DNA from: an uncultured Pelagibacteraceae bacterium
GTDB lineage: Bacteria; Pseudomonadota; Alphaproteobacteria; Pelagibacterales; AG-422-B15
Direction of reading: 5' to 3'
Length of the DNA stretch: 64,000 bases
Assembly (NCBI GenBank): GCA_902564025.1
Contig: CACEZK010000005.1
Location: 1-64,000, forward strand
The stretch's first letter is position 1, and each line of letters starts with the position of its first letter. A program made the position numbers and the translations under genes. Shown here piece after piece: positions 31,178 to 42,171 of the stretch. Below the pieces are notes generated by a model. That model was given only the letters and a program-made list of their open reading frames with translations. It searched no databases and was not told the origin of the DNA.

Positions 31178-31672
31178 ATGAAATTATTGGTACATAATAA
31201 TTGTCTACACTCAGATCTAGGTCAGTATTTTTGTGCAATCGGCCATCAAGGCTTAACATATAATAAAATCGAAGGTGACCATAAAACACCTGTTGGAGAA
31301 TTTACATTTAAAAAAATTTACTATAGAGCAGACAAATTAGGAACTATGGTATTCAATTTACCATCTGCCATTATATCAGAAAATGATGGATGGTGTGATG
31401 ATCCAAAAAGTAAATTTTACAATCAATTTATTCAATTTCCTTTTAATTCAAGTGCAGAAAAGTTATACAGAGATGATGATCTATACGACCTGATCTGCGT
31501 GATTAATCATAATACTGACCCGATAATACCTGGAAAGGGCAGTGCAATATTTTTACATGTTTGCAATTCGAATTTTGAGGGAACAGAGGGATGTTTAGCT
31601 ATAGAGAAAAAAAACATTATTCAATTAGCAAAAGTAATAGACAAAAAAACAAAGTTAATTATAAAACTTTAA
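31178..31672 (+). CDS. L,D-transpeptidase/YkuD-fold protein
   Basis: GDHKTPVGEF, AIFLHVC, GTEGCLAI catalytic motif. Confidence 0.83.
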   Translation: MKLLVHNNCLHSDLGQYFCAIGHQGLTYNKIEGDHKTPVGEFTFKKIYYRADKLGTMVFNLPSAIISENDGWCDDPKSKFYNQFIQFPFNSSAEKLYRDDDLYDLICVINHNTDPIIPGKGSAIFLHVCNSNFEGTEGCLAIEKKNIIQLAKVIDKKTKLIIKL

Positions 31673-32322
31673 TTTCTCTCACCAAATATATGTGTACCAA
31701 TTCGTATGTGAGTGGCCCCACATTCTAATGCGATCTGGTAATCTCCTGACATGCCCATACTAAGTTGACTGAGATTAAAATTTTTTCCTAAATCCCGTAG
31801 CTTTAGAAAGTGATGTCGTGGATCCTGGTCGATTGGAGGTAAACACATCAAGCCAATAATATCCAAACTATAGTTTGACATGCATTTTTCAATAAACCTT
31901 TCAGCGTCACGAAGCAATACGCCTGACTTTTGAGACTCATTGCCTGTATTAATTTGAATAAAGTATTTTCTTGGGAGGTTTTTTTCTTTTTCGATTTCAG
32001 AAAATAATTTCACTATTTTCATTCTATCAATTGAGTGAATCACATTACAGTTTTGATGAATTGACACAACTTTTCTACTCTGAATGCTTCCGATAAAATG
32101 AAGAATAATGTTTTTATTATCCTTTTTGAGACTCGGCCACTTTCGTTCAATTTCCTGAATTTGATTTTCACCAAATGATAAATGACCGTCGTTAATAACG
32201 TGTTTTATATCTGCAGCAGCCTTCTTCTTACTAACAGCAATTAATTCAATATCTTCTATTTTTCTGTTAGCATGTTGCGCAGATTTTTTTAACGCATGTA
32301 AAAAATCTTTGTATCTATTCAT
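31669..32322 (-). CDS. YggS family PLP homeostasis protein
   Basis: ELIAVSKKK, FGENQIQEIERKW, LHFIGSIQSRK, LSMGMSGDYQIALECGATHIRIGTHIFG. Confidence 0.94.
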   Translation of the reverse strand: MNRYKDFLHALKKSAQHANRKIEDIELIAVSKKKAAADIKHVINDGHLSFGENQIQEIERKWPSLKKDNKNIILHFIGSIQSRKVVSIHQNCNVIHSIDRMKIVKLFSEIEKEKNLPRKYFIQINTGNESQKSGVLLRDAERFIEKCMSNYSLDIIGLMCLPPIDQDPRHHFLKLRDLGKNFNLSQLSMGMSGDYQIALECGATHIRIGTHIFGERN

Positions 32323-32325
32323 AAA

Positions 32326-32357
32326 AAAATGCCCTACATGTGAATGTAGGGCATTTT
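32326..32357 (-). terminator. Strong intrinsic terminator after the porin gene
   Basis: AAAATGCCCTACAT-GTGA-ATGTAGGGCATTTT perfect 14-bp stem, T run on the minus strand. Confidence 0.92.
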
Positions 32358-32383
32358 AAATCAAAAAACTAATAATTAGATGA

Positions 32384-33340
32384 TTAGAATCCAACTACAT
32401 AGTTAAAGACCCACTTGTCAGTGTCATTAGCTGATCCACCAGCTTCATCTGTTTCAAGATAATCAACACCGAAAGAAGCGGCGCCCATTCCTTTATTAAC
32501 AGATACTCTCATGTAATCAGTATCAGTAGTGAAGTCTCTGTCAGCAAATTGAACACCAACGTCCATCCCTGCTACAGATGTACCAACACCCATGTGAGTT
32601 TCTTCTGATCCGTCGTCTGAGTCATACACTGCATAACCTAAGTTTAGGCCAGCAATTGAATAACCAACAGTTAAGAAGTTTGGATCCTTATCAGCAGTAG
32701 AGCCTGCGTAATCAATTTGAGATACACCAGCTTTGATTGTTGCACCCATGATTGAAGTACTAGCAGCATATGACATTGTAGCGTCATAACCCTCAGTAGC
32801 TGCACTACCAACAGTTAATGGATTTGTTGTAGCGTCACCAGCAACAGCTGCAACACTATCAGCTTCCATACCTCTAGTAACTTTAAATGATACTCCACCT
32901 ACTGAGTTTGAGTACGCAATTGAGTTACCAGATACGCCGTCACCATCGTCATAGACACCAGCTCCGCCGCCTTTACCACTAAATGCTACGTTCCAGCAAT
33001 TTACTAGTGAAAAACATGCAGGGTTTGAGTCCATGCTATCTACAGCAGAGTCTTGGCCGATACCTAGACCGATTGTACCCATACCAGTGTCAAAGTTAAC
33101 ATCAGTTTTGATGCCAGTAGCAGTGATAGACATTGTAAGACCAACGCCCATACCGTTATCCATAGAGTCGCTGTATGAAACGTAAACAGAGTTTGTAGAG
33201 AACGTTGATGCTAATCCACCACCGTCGTTGTCTGTCAACGTACCAGCGAAATAACCGCTAATTGACATTTCAGCTTGTGCTGCGCCAGCAGCCATAACTG
33301 AAGCCAAAGCAGTTGCTCCGATTAATTTTGATCTATTCAT
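32384..33340 (-). CDS. porin (gram-negative-type beta-barrel)
   Basis: MNRSKLIGATALASVMAAGAAQAEMSISGYFAGT signal peptide; glycine-rich beta repeats; terminal VFNYVVGF; start refined. Confidence 0.85.
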   Translation of the reverse strand: MNRSKLIGATALASVMAAGAAQAEMSISGYFAGTLTDNDGGGLASTFSTNSVYVSYSDSMDNGMGVGLTMSITATGIKTDVNFDTGMGTIGLGIGQDSAVDSMDSNPACFSLVNCWNVAFSGKGGGAGVYDDGDGVSGNSIAYSNSVGGVSFKVTRGMEADSVAAVAGDATTNPLTVGSAATEGYDATMSYAASTSIMGATIKAGVSQIDYAGSTADKDPNFLTVGYSIAGLNLGYAVYDSDDGSEETHMGVGTSVAGMDVGVQFADRDFTTDTDYMRVSVNKGMGAASFGVDYLETDEAGGSANDTDKWVFNYVVGF

Positions 33341-33429
33341 AATAATTCCTTTCATATGATAATTGATCATAGTTAAATTTAACTGAATAACCTTTTATCA
33401 AAAATCATCGCCTTTATTAACGGTATTTT

Positions 33430-33469
33430 CATAAATATCACATTTTTATCTTAGCATGTGATATTTATG
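33430..33469. repeat. Perfect 14-bp inverted repeat in the porin/DUF3576 divergent intergenic region
   Basis: CATAAATATCACAT - 12 nt - ATGTGATATTTATG. Confidence 0.9.
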
Positions 33470-33572
33470 CAACAATTAGATTTTGTTGAAAAAATAAGAA
33501 AAATGGATTAATTCAGACTTTTAAATTAAAAAGTGTGTATAATTAAAAATACTTGAAATTCCAGCTCGAATT

Positions 33573-34112
33573 ATGAAAAAAATCCTGATTTTACCCATCT
33601 TAATCACTATTCTCATCTCATGTGCGCAAGTGAAAAGCTTACAAGACGATCCGGAAACCTATGACTCTGAAAAACAAAGGGTGCTAACTGAAAAAGCTAA
33701 AGATAAAGATTTGAACCTACCAACGGGCAGTTCAATACTTGATGGTAACTCTGGATTTACCTTAGGTGGCGTTTTAGGCTTAGATTCAACTAGTGGCCTT
33801 CAAGTAAATTCAATTACTTTCAGTGTAGCTCTCGACAAAGTGAGTTTTATGCCTTTAATTTCTGTTGACTCAGCTGCAGGTATAATTGTAACAGATTGGT
33901 ATAGTTTAGATGATGGGCAAAACAGATTAAAGATTAATATTCGTGTAGTTGACCAAGAAATGACTGATGAAAGTTTGTCTGTAACTTTATTCACCCAATC
34001 CTTGGATGGGAATAGGTGGGTTGATCAAGGAATTAATTTGGACCAAAGTCTAAAAATTAAAGAAAGTATCTTAACTTCAGCAAGATCATTAAAAATCGCA
34101 TCAGAACTCTAA
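33573..34112 (+). CDS. DUF3576-type lipoprotein
   Basis: Lipobox-like ILISCAQ; directly upstream of leuS as is common in alphaproteobacteria. Confidence 0.75.
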   Translation: MKKILILPILITILISCAQVKSLQDDPETYDSEKQRVLTEKAKDKDLNLPTGSSILDGNSGFTLGGVLGLDSTSGLQVNSITFSVALDKVSFMPLISVDSAAGIIVTDWYSLDDGQNRLKINIRVVDQEMTDESLSVTLFTQSLDGNRWVDQGINLDQSLKIKESILTSARSLKIASEL

Positions 34113-34127
34113 GTACTTGATGATTTA

Positions 34128-36701
34128 TTGATGTCCGAAAAATATAATGCAAAAATAATTGAAAAAAAATGGCAGTCCTTTTGGAGTGAACACAAATTAT
34201 TTGAAAGCAAAATAATCGAAGGTAAAAAAAAATATTATATTCTTGAAATGTTTCCATATCCATCTGGAAAAATTCACATGGGTCATGTTCGTAACTATAC
34301 GTTAGGTGATGTAATCGCACGATACAAAAGGGCACAAGGGTTTAATGTAATGCATCCAATGGGGTGGGACGCATTTGGACTGCCAGCAGAGAACGCGGCG
34401 ATTGAAAATCAGACTTCACCGAAGACTTGGACATATGAGAATATCAATACAATGAAAATGCAGTTAAAGCAGATGGGGCTTTCAATTGATTGGTCAAGAG
34501 AAATTGCAACGTGTGATAAACTTTATTATCAAAATCAACAAAAGCTTTTTTTAAAATTTTACAGAAAAAATTTAATTTACAAAAAAGAGTCACTTGTAAA
34601 TTGGGATCCAGTTGAAAAGACAGTCCTAGCAAATGAACAGGTAATTGATGGTAAGGGTTGGAGGTCTGGAGCTGATGTTGAACAAAAAAAACTTTCTCAG
34701 TGGTTTTTTAAAATTACAGATTATGCAAACAGTCTTTTACAAGCGCTTGATAAGATGTCCGGCTGGCCAGATAAAGTGCGATTAATGCAAAAAAATTGGA
34801 TCGGAAAATCTTATGGTTGCGAAATTGATTTTGAAATTTTAACTGAAATTGAAGCATTTAAGGGTGAAAAATTAAGAATTTTTACGACTCGGCCTGATAC
34901 AATTTTTGGGGCTACTTTTTGTGCGCTGTCACCGTTTCACCCGATGGTGGACCGATTAGTTAGTAATAATAAACAACTTAGGGAAGCAGTTACTTCTTTG
35001 AGGTCACAAAAAGTGAGTGAAGAAACAATTGCGAAAAACGAAAAAGTCGGCATTCAAACAGATTTATTTATTAAACATCCTTTTATTGAAAATAAAAAAC
35101 TACCGGTTTTCATAGCAAACTTCATATTGATGGAATATGGATCTGGAGCTATTTATGGATGCCCTGCACATGATCAGAGAGATTTAGATTTTGCTTACAA
35201 ATATAATCTAGAAATCATTCAAGTAATTGATCCGTGTGATCAAACAAAGTTAGACAAAAAAATTGCATATACAGGTAATGGTAAACTTATCAATTCTGAA
35301 TTCTTAAATAATCTATCAATTGAAGATGCTAAGAGTGAAATCATAAAAAGAATTGAGAAGCTAAATCTTGGAAAAAAAACTACGAACTTTAGGCTTCGTG
35401 ACTGGGGAGTTTCTAGGCAAAGATATTGGGGCTGTCCAATCCCAATAATGTACAGAGAAGACGGTAAGGTAATTGAGGTTCCAGAGGAGCTTTTGCCGTT
35501 AGAATTACCAGAAGATATTGACTTAGATGTTCCAGGAAATCCACTCGATAATCATCCTACCTGGAAATACACAAAATGTCCTGAAACAGGTATGAAAGCT
35601 GTAAGGGAGACAGATACCCTTGATACCTTTGTGGACTCAGCATGGTATTTTTTGAGATTCTGTTCACCCCAAGAAATTGAGAAACCATTTAATAATAATG
35701 AAGTAAATTACTGGATGCCTGTGGACCAGTATGTTGGTGGAGTCGAACATGCGATTTTGCATCTTCTATACTCACGATTTTTTACAAAGGCCTTAGACAT
35801 AAAAGGAATTGAGGAGCCATTTAGTAGCTTATTTACACAAGGGATGGTTTGCCACAATACTTTTCAAAATGAGTCGATGGCATGGGTTTACCCAAGAGAT
35901 GTCGAAAAAAAGAATAATGGATATTATCAAATATCAACTGGCGAGAAAGTTACAATCGGTGATATTGAATCAATGTCAAAATCGAAAAAAAATGTAATTG
36001 ACCCAGAGTCAATTATTAACGCGTATGGTGCCGACTCAGCCAGATGGTTTATGCTATCGGATAGTCCGCCAGAAAAAGACATAAATTGGACTGACTCAGG
36101 AATTAATGGAGCATGGAAAATATGCCAAAAAATCTGGACTTTAGTTCGAAAAAACCGCGATAACTTTACCCAAGATATTCAGTCATGTGTCCCAAATTTT
36201 CAAGGTAGAAACTTAGATTTTATAAAATCTATTCACCACAACCTTAATTTAATTACACAAAGCATTGAAAAATTTCAGATGAATGTTGCTATAGCGAAAG
36301 TTTTTGAAATGGTTAATGCAATTTCAAAGTTTGAAATTCAGAATATACAAGATAGAAAAGCAATATATGAGTCATTAAATATTTTGATGAGGGTAATTGA
36401 ACCAATGGTGCCTCATTTAGCGGAAGAATGTTGGGCAGTTTCTGGAAGGAAAGACTCTATTACAAATCAACCATGGCCAAAGGTGAATGTCCAATATTTA
36501 GAAAACGATGAAGTTACCATTGTTGTTCAAATTAACGGTAAAAGAAGAGGTGAAATTATTGTCTCGAGAGATATTTCTGAAAATGAAATAAAAAAAGAAA
36601 TTCAAAACATTAAAAATATTAAAGATGCATTATCGGGAAAAAATATACTAAGATCAATCTATGTTCCAAATAAAATATTAAATATTGTCCTCGCCAAATG
36701 A
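34128..36701 (+). CDS. leuS: leucyl-tRNA synthetase
   Basis: [36 protein letters not shown]. Confidence 0.97.
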   Translation: MMSEKYNAKIIEKKWQSFWSEHKLFESKIIEGKKKYYILEMFPYPSGKIHMGHVRNYTLGDVIARYKRAQGFNVMHPMGWDAFGLPAENAAIENQTSPKTWTYENINTMKMQLKQMGLSIDWSREIATCDKLYYQNQQKLFLKFYRKNLIYKKESLVNWDPVEKTVLANEQVIDGKGWRSGADVEQKKLSQWFFKITDYANSLLQALDKMSGWPDKVRLMQKNWIGKSYGCEIDFEILTEIEAFKGEKLRIFTTRPDTIFGATFCALSPFHPMVDRLVSNNKQLREAVTSLRSQKVSEETIAKNEKVGIQTDLFIKHPFIENKKLPVFIANFILMEYGSGAIYGCPAHDQRDLDFAYKYNLEIIQVIDPCDQTKLDKKIAYTGNGKLINSEFLNNLSIEDAKSEIIKRIEKLNLGKKTTNFRLRDWGVSRQRYWGCPIPIMYREDGKVIEVPEELLPLELPEDIDLDVPGNPLDNHPTWKYTKCPETGMKAVRETDTLDTFVDSAWYFLRFCSPQEIEKPFNNNEVNYWMPVDQYVGGVEHAILHLLYSRFFTKALDIKGIEEPFSSLFTQGMVCHNTFQNESMAWVYPRDVEKKNNGYYQISTGEKVTIGDIESMSKSKKNVIDPESIINAYGADSARWFMLSDSPPEKDINWTDSGINGAWKICQKIWTLVRKNRDNFTQDIQSCVPNFQGRNLDFIKSIHHNLNLITQSIEKFQMNVAIAKVFEMVNAISKFEIQNIQDRKAIYESLNILMRVIEPMVPHLAEECWAVSGRKDSITNQPWPKVNVQYLENDEVTIVVQINGKRRGEIIVSRDISENEIKKEIQNIKNIKDALSGKNILRSIYVPNKILNIVLAK

Positions 36702-38404
36702 ATAGACACGAACGAAGAAAACAAAAAAAAAATAATAAAGCTTACCAAACAATAAATACGGAATTGCTTGAAGGAATAAATCAGCATACCCAAAAAAATT
36801 TTAAGAAGGCTGAAACTTTGTACAACAAAGTTCTTTCAGCTGAACCTAAAAACTACGAAGCTTTAAGACACCTTGGTATTCTTTATCAAGATTTAGAACA
36901 ATATGAGAAAGCATATAATTATTTCATACAAGCATTAAAAATTAATCCGAATGGTTTCCAGGCCTTGAGCAACTTGGCAACAATACATATGCTAAATAAA
37001 AATTATGAACTAGCACATAAATGCCTTATTAAATCATTTGAAATCAATTCCAACTATGTACCTACAATAAATAATTTGGCAGGATATTATCATAAAGTTA
37101 ATGATTCAAAAAATGCACTTTATTATTCTCAATTATCAATCAATATTCAACCAAACAACCCACTCGCATTAAATCAATATGCAAAGGCCTTGATCATTAA
37201 TAATCAACCTGAAAAGGCAATTGATTTATTAAAACAGCTAAATAAACAAAGTCCTGACGACGATAGTTATAGGCATAACTTATCTACAGCTTATAGAGAA
37301 ATAGGAGAGTTTGAAGAAGCAAATAAGTTATCAGCTGAGGGATTTAAAAAAGACTATAAAAATATCTCATACTTTCTAGGTTATACTAAAGACAAAGATA
37401 ATGTTTTGACCGCTGAGCAAGTAAAGTATTATGATCAATTAATACAAAAAGAGAGTATTAATTTAGATGATAAAGCACTGATATGTCATGCTTTTTTTGA
37501 GTATTTTAAGAATAAAAAAAACTTCGATAAGGCAGGCGCATACCTAATAAATGGCAATGATGCTCAATATGCGATTAAATCGTTTGACATTGATGCAGAA
37601 AAAAAATTTTTCGATATATTAAAATCTGCTTTTTCGAAAAAAATAGATTTTGTTTGTGACGAACATATAAAAAAACAAATACCTGTTTTTATATGTGGAA
37701 TGCCAAGATCAGGTACTACACTTTGCGAACAAATACTATCTTCTCATTCAAAGATTACAGGTGCAGGTGAGCTCGATTATCTTGCTGAGGTTTTAAACAT
37801 TCGTCTTATCCAACCAAATAAAATGCAAATAAATACCTTTGAAAAAAATTTAAAAAGTAGAAAATTTTTAAAATCTGCTCGAGATGATTATATCGAAAAA
37901 ATATCCCACAAAGATAAAAATGACTCTATTTATATTTGTGATAAAATGCCTCATAATTTTATCTTCATTGGATTAATTAAATTAATATTACCTGAGGCAA
38001 AAATAATTTACTGTAAAAGAAGTCTCATGGATAATTGCTTCTCGCTTTACTCACACAAATTTGTCGAAGTTTCTCATCAATATTCATACAATCAAAAAAT
38101 ATTAGTAAAATACTATAAACTTCATCAAGAAATGATGGAATTTTGGTTAGACGACTATTCTGAAGATATTTTTATATTAGATAATGAAGAATTAGTTAAT
38201 AATCAGGAATTTGTTTCGAAAAAATTGATTGATTTTTGTCAAATCGAATGGGAAGAAAAATGTTTAGAATTTCACAAAAATAAAAGGCAGGTCAGGACAG
38301 CTAGTATCGAGCAAGTAAGGAAACCTATAAACAATAAATCAATTGGAGCTTGGAAAAAATATGAAAAATATTTATCAGAGATGTTATTTGAGGCAAATGC
38401 ATGA
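36698..38404 (+). CDS. TPR-repeat sulfotransferase family protein
   Basis: N-terminal TPRs; [33 protein letters not shown] 5'-PSB-like motif. Confidence 0.9.
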   Translation: MNRHERRKQKKNNKAYQTINTELLEGINQHTQKNFKKAETLYNKVLSAEPKNYEALRHLGILYQDLEQYEKAYNYFIQALKINPNGFQALSNLATIHMLNKNYELAHKCLIKSFEINSNYVPTINNLAGYYHKVNDSKNALYYSQLSINIQPNNPLALNQYAKALIINNQPEKAIDLLKQLNKQSPDDDSYRHNLSTAYREIGEFEEANKLSAEGFKKDYKNISYFLGYTKDKDNVLTAEQVKYYDQLIQKESINLDDKALICHAFFEYFKNKKNFDKAGAYLINGNDAQYAIKSFDIDAEKKFFDILKSAFSKKIDFVCDEHIKKQIPVFICGMPRSGTTLCEQILSSHSKITGAGELDYLAEVLNIRLIQPNKMQINTFEKNLKSRKFLKSARDDYIEKISHKDKNDSIYICDKMPHNFIFIGLIKLILPEAKIIYCKRSLMDNCFSLYSHKFVEVSHQYSYNQKILVKYYKLHQEMMEFWLDDYSEDIFILDNEELVNNQEFVSKKLIDFCQIEWEEKCLEFHKNKRQVRTASIEQVRKPINNKSIGAWKKYEKYLSEMLFEANA

Positions 38405-38871
38405 ATAAGATCTTTACCATTTTGCTGACGTTCGTAATCTGCACGAGTTGTGGTTTTAAACCAATTTATAAAATTTCAGATAATATTTCAAATTCTGTTA
38501 GTTACTCAGTTAAAATTATTAATGAAGTATCAAGAGAGATTGAAGATGAAATAAACACTAATATTTTATCAGGTGAGAGCCAAAAGTACACTGTCCTACT
38601 TATGATAAGTGAGGATTTAACTCCTTTAATTATTAACACTAATGGGACAATAGCGAAGTATAGAATTGAAGTAGCAATTGGCTATGAACTCATAGACTCA
38701 GATAGCAATGAGTCAATTTCTGTTGGTACTACAAGGGGATATGCGCAGTATGATGTTGTTGAATCGGAGGTTAGTAATGAAGATACCAGAAAAAGTATGA
38801 CGAAAATTGCAACAAAAAATGCGCTTCAAATTATGACTTCCAGAATACAAAGTCGCATTTCTAAACAATGA
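38401..38871 (+). CDS. lptE: LPS assembly lipoprotein LptE
   Basis: Lipobox TSCGFKPIYK; between leuS/TPR-ST and holA. Confidence 0.82.
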   Translation: MNKIFTILLTFVICTSCGFKPIYKISDNISNSVSYSVKIINEVSREIEDEINTNILSGESQKYTVLLMISEDLTPLIINTNGTIAKYRIEVAIGYELIDSDSNESISVGTTRGYAQYDVVESEVSNEDTRKSMTKIATKNALQIMTSRIQSRISKQ

Positions 38872-39893
38872 TTATCAAGGAACATCAGATAAAAAAAATT
38901 ATTGATGAAAAAAATCAATTTTTGAGTTTTCTCATATATGGTCCTAATGAGGGGCTTGTGAGAGAACAGGTTGATAAAATAACTCATAATTACATTGATA
39001 AAAATGAATATGAGCGAATAAGTTTTAATGGCAAAGATCTCGATAATGATCCAACGTCTCTTGATGGAATAATCAGATCTGTTTCAATGTTTTATACAAA
39101 TAAGATCGTTATTGCAGATGCTATAAAAGACAAGCACATCAAAATTATTGAAGAGATTATTTTAAATGCGCCTCAACAAACAATTTTGATTATCAAAGAC
39201 GGTAATCTAAATAAATCCTCAAAAATAAGAAAGTTTTTTGAAAATGATAAAAAGTGCCTATCACTTGCATGTTATGAAGATGATAGCAGATCTATAATAA
39301 AAAATATTGATGAGTTTGTCGAAAGGAATCACTTTGATCTCAATAGAGATATTAAAAATTATCTTCTACAATCACTAAGTAATGATCGTATGATAAGCAG
39401 AGGTGAACTTGAGAAAATAGAAATATTTTTTTACAAATCAAAGACAAAAATTGAGTTAGATGATGTGAAAAAAATACTAAATGACTCAAGTTCTAATAAT
39501 TTAAATAAAATGAATGAGAATGTTATGTTTGGGAACACCTCTAAAAGTTCCAAAATAGTCAACAAACTATTGTCCGAGGGAACAAGTCCCATAAGCCTTA
39601 TAAGAAGTCTTATAAATTATTTATTGAGAATACAACAAACAAAGATAGAAATGAAAAAAGGTAACAACTTTGATATTTCAATAAAGATACTAAGACCTCC
39701 TGTTTTCTGGAAAGATAAGGATAGTTTTCAAAAACATTGTTATAAATGGCCCTTGCAAGGTATTGAGTCAAATCTTAACAAGCTTTTGGAAACTGAAATT
39801 GCATGTAAGTTAAATAGTAAATTAGCTATTTTTAATTGTGAGAAATCAATACTATTAATTGCAAACAATGGGAAACAATATTTTAAAAATTAA
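38868..39893 (+). CDS. holA: DNA polymerase III delta subunit
   Basis: FLIYGPNEGLVREQVDKI; conserved position after lptE. Confidence 0.88.
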   Translation: MIIKEHQIKKIIDEKNQFLSFLIYGPNEGLVREQVDKITHNYIDKNEYERISFNGKDLDNDPTSLDGIIRSVSMFYTNKIVIADAIKDKHIKIIEEIILNAPQQTILIIKDGNLNKSSKIRKFFENDKKCLSLACYEDDSRSIIKNIDEFVERNHFDLNRDIKNYLLQSLSNDRMISRGELEKIEIFFYKSKTKIELDDVKKILNDSSSNNLNKMNENVMFGNTSKSSKIVNKLLSEGTSPISLIRSLINYLLRIQQTKIEMKKGNNFDISIKILRPPVFWKDKDSFQKHCYKWPLQGIESNLNKLLETEIACKLNSKLAIFNCEKSILLIANNGKQYFKN

Positions 39894-40750
39894 TTTTTTA
39901 ATTTAGTAGTTATCAATTCTAATTGATCAAGCGATTTATATTCTATTTTTATTGAACCACCTTTTTTCCCCTTGTGATCAATCGTTACATTGAGCCCAAG
40001 CTTTGCGGTTAAATTATTTTCCAAATCAATAGTATCTGGATCTTTTAATTTTACCTTTTTAATTCCTGGCTTTTTCTGTTTTGCAAGGTCTTCTGCGGCT
40101 CTTACGCTTAAATTTTCACTAACAATTTTTTCTGCTAATTTTTCTGGAAAAGCACTGTTCATAATTGCGCGAGCGTGACCTGATGAAATTTTTCCCTCTG
40201 ATATCATATCTTGAATTGACTGAGGCAACCCAAGGAGTCTGATTATGTTCGCAATATGACTTCTGCTTTTACCAACAATTTCTGCTAGAACTTCTTGGGT
40301 GTGACCGTGATTTTCAATTAATCTTTTATATCCAGCGGCTTCTTCAATTGGTGATAGATCAGAACGTTGTACATTTTCAATGATTGCTATTTCTAAAGCT
40401 TCCACATCGTTTAGATTCCTTACAACAGCAGGAATCTCATGGAGTTGCGCAATCTGTGCTGCTCTCCATCTTCTTTCTCCAGCAATTATTTCGTAAGTTC
40501 CAGACTCTTTAGGTGAAGGTCTGACTAATATTGGCTGAACAAGTCCTTTTGATTTTATTGATTCAGCTAATTCATTAATACTGCTTTTATCAAATAATCT
40601 TCGAGGCTGGGAAGGACTTGGTTTAAGGTTTGCTATTGAGATTTTTGTTTCTTCATTTGAAATTTTATTTTGGTTTGAAATATCTTTTGTATCACCCATA
40701 AGAGATGAGAGACCACGACCTAAACCTTTCTTTGAAATTGATGAACTCAT
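39890..40750 (-). CDS. parB: chromosome partitioning protein ParB
   Basis: KGLGRGLSSLMGD, PSQPRRLFD, GERRWRAAQIA, HTH. Confidence 0.96.
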   Translation of the reverse strand: MSSSISKKGLGRGLSSLMGDTKDISNQNKISNEETKISIANLKPSPSQPRRLFDKSSINELAESIKSKGLVQPILVRPSPKESGTYEIIAGERRWRAAQIAQLHEIPAVVRNLNDVEALEIAIIENVQRSDLSPIEEAAGYKRLIENHGHTQEVLAEIVGKSRSHIANIIRLLGLPQSIQDMISEGKISSGHARAIMNSAFPEKLAEKIVSENLSVRAAEDLAKQKKPGIKKVKLKDPDTIDLENNLTAKLGLNVTIDHKGKKGGSIKIEYKSLDQLELITTKLKN

Positions 40751-41538
40751 TAAGCTGCCTCCTGTTCTTTATTTTGTCTTATGATCTCATCAGCTAATCT
40801 TAAATATGCCTGGCTACCTGCAGCTTTTTGATCATAGATTAGAGCAGGCATTCCAAACGAAGGTGCTTCTGAAACTCTTACGTTGCGAGGTATAATCGTT
40901 TCATATACCTGCTGACTTAAATGTTTTTTAACATCATCAGCAACTTGTGATGAAAGTTTATTTCTTCCATCAAACATTGTTAAAACTATCCCGTCGATTG
41001 TTAATTTTTGATTAAGATTTTGTTTTACCCTTTCAATTGTTTTTATTAATTGACTAAGACCTTCCAATGCAAAAAATTCACATTGAAGCGGAACGATAAT
41101 TGAGTCCGCCGCAGTCATTGCCATGACAGTGAGCAGACTTAAAGCTGGTGGGCAATCGATAAAAACAAAACTAAAATCATTTAATGAGTTTTGGTCAGTT
41201 AAAATTTTTTTAAGAGTAAAAGCTCTATCGTTTACTTCGGCTAGTTCAGGTTCTATGCCTGATAGGTCCACAGTAGATGGTATAATTTTTAAATTTTCAA
41301 TTTCTGTATTTTGAATTGCATCTAATAAATTGCATTGAGATGCAAGAACTTCATAGATTGAGTTTGTTCTCTTTTGATAATCTATACCCAATCCTGTACT
41401 AGCGTTTCCTTGTGGATCGAGATCAATAATTAGAACTTTTTCCCCAATCGCAGCCAAGGCTGTGGATAAGTTTATAGCAGTGGTAGTTTTTCCCACTCCA
41501 CCTTTCTGATTTGATATTGCTATTATTTTATTTTTCAT
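40750..41538 (-). CDS. parA: chromosome partitioning ATPase ParA
   Basis: AISNQKGGVGKTTTAINL, LIDLDPQGNAST. Confidence 0.97.
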   Translation of the reverse strand: MKNKIIAISNQKGGVGKTTTAINLSTALAAIGEKVLIIDLDPQGNASTGLGIDYQKRTNSIYEVLASQCNLLDAIQNTEIENLKIIPSTVDLSGIEPELAEVNDRAFTLKKILTDQNSLNDFSFVFIDCPPALSLLTVMAMTAADSIIVPLQCEFFALEGLSQLIKTIERVKQNLNQKLTIDGIVLTMFDGRNKLSSQVADDVKKHLSQQVYETIIPRNVRVSEAPSFGMPALIYDQKAAGSQAYLRLADEIIRQNKEQEAA

Positions 41539-42161
41539 TAAGTTATTGATTTTATTATATTTTTTAATTCCAAAATAAAAGAACCTTTTTCTTTTTCATT
41601 TTCGTGCAATACATGAGTAAAATTCCAACATTTAGTAGCTTGCACAATCTCTTCATCTATATGTACACCTTTATGCAGAAGCAATGTAGTGTTTTTTTTG
41701 CATATATTATAACTAATTGATAATAAATGGTTTAATTGACTGACTGCTCTTGCTAAAATGATATCAAATTTTTTATTTTCAATTTTTTCAGCTTTGATGG
41801 GAATCACTTCAGTGTTTTTGAGATCTAGTTTAACAATACATTTATTAAGAAATGATACTCTTTTAGATCTATTCTCGCATAAAAAAACCTTATTTTTTGA
41901 GCCAAATAATAACGAAACTGGTATACCCGGAAGGCCAGGACCACTTCCAATATCAATAATATGATTTCCACTGTTAGTTATAAATTGAGCTAATCTCAGA
42001 GAATCATAAAAATGTCTTGTCCAAATAAAATTCCTATCATTCTTTGATATTAAATTTTGGTTTTCTGCCAAAATCATTTCCCTAAATTCAGCCAATTTTT
42101 CAATTGTTTCACGTGAAACATTTGGCAAGAGCTCTTTTAGAGCATCAGGCGAATCAATCAT
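41538..42161 (-). CDS. rsmG: 16S rRNA (guanine527-N7)-methyltransferase
   Basis: NVSRETIEKL, IDIGSGPGLPGIPVSLL, VSFLNKC. Confidence 0.94.
   Translation of the reverse strand: MIDSPDALKELLPNVSRETIEKLAEFREMILAENQNLISKNDRNFIWTRHFYDSLRLAQFITNSGNHIIDIGSGPGLPGIPVSLLFGSKNKVFLCENRSKRVSFLNKCIVKLDLKNTEVIPIKAEKIENKKFDIILARAVSQLNHLLSISYNICKKNTTLLLHKGVHIDEEIVQATKCWNFTHVLHENEKEKGSFILELKNIIKSIT
42105..42120. promoter_or_regulatory. parS centromere site (ParB binding)
   Basis: TGTTTCACGTGAAACA, perfect 16-bp palindrome identical to the canonical parS consensus, about 1.4 kb from parB. Confidence 0.97.
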
Positions 42162-42171
42162 TATTTAGATA

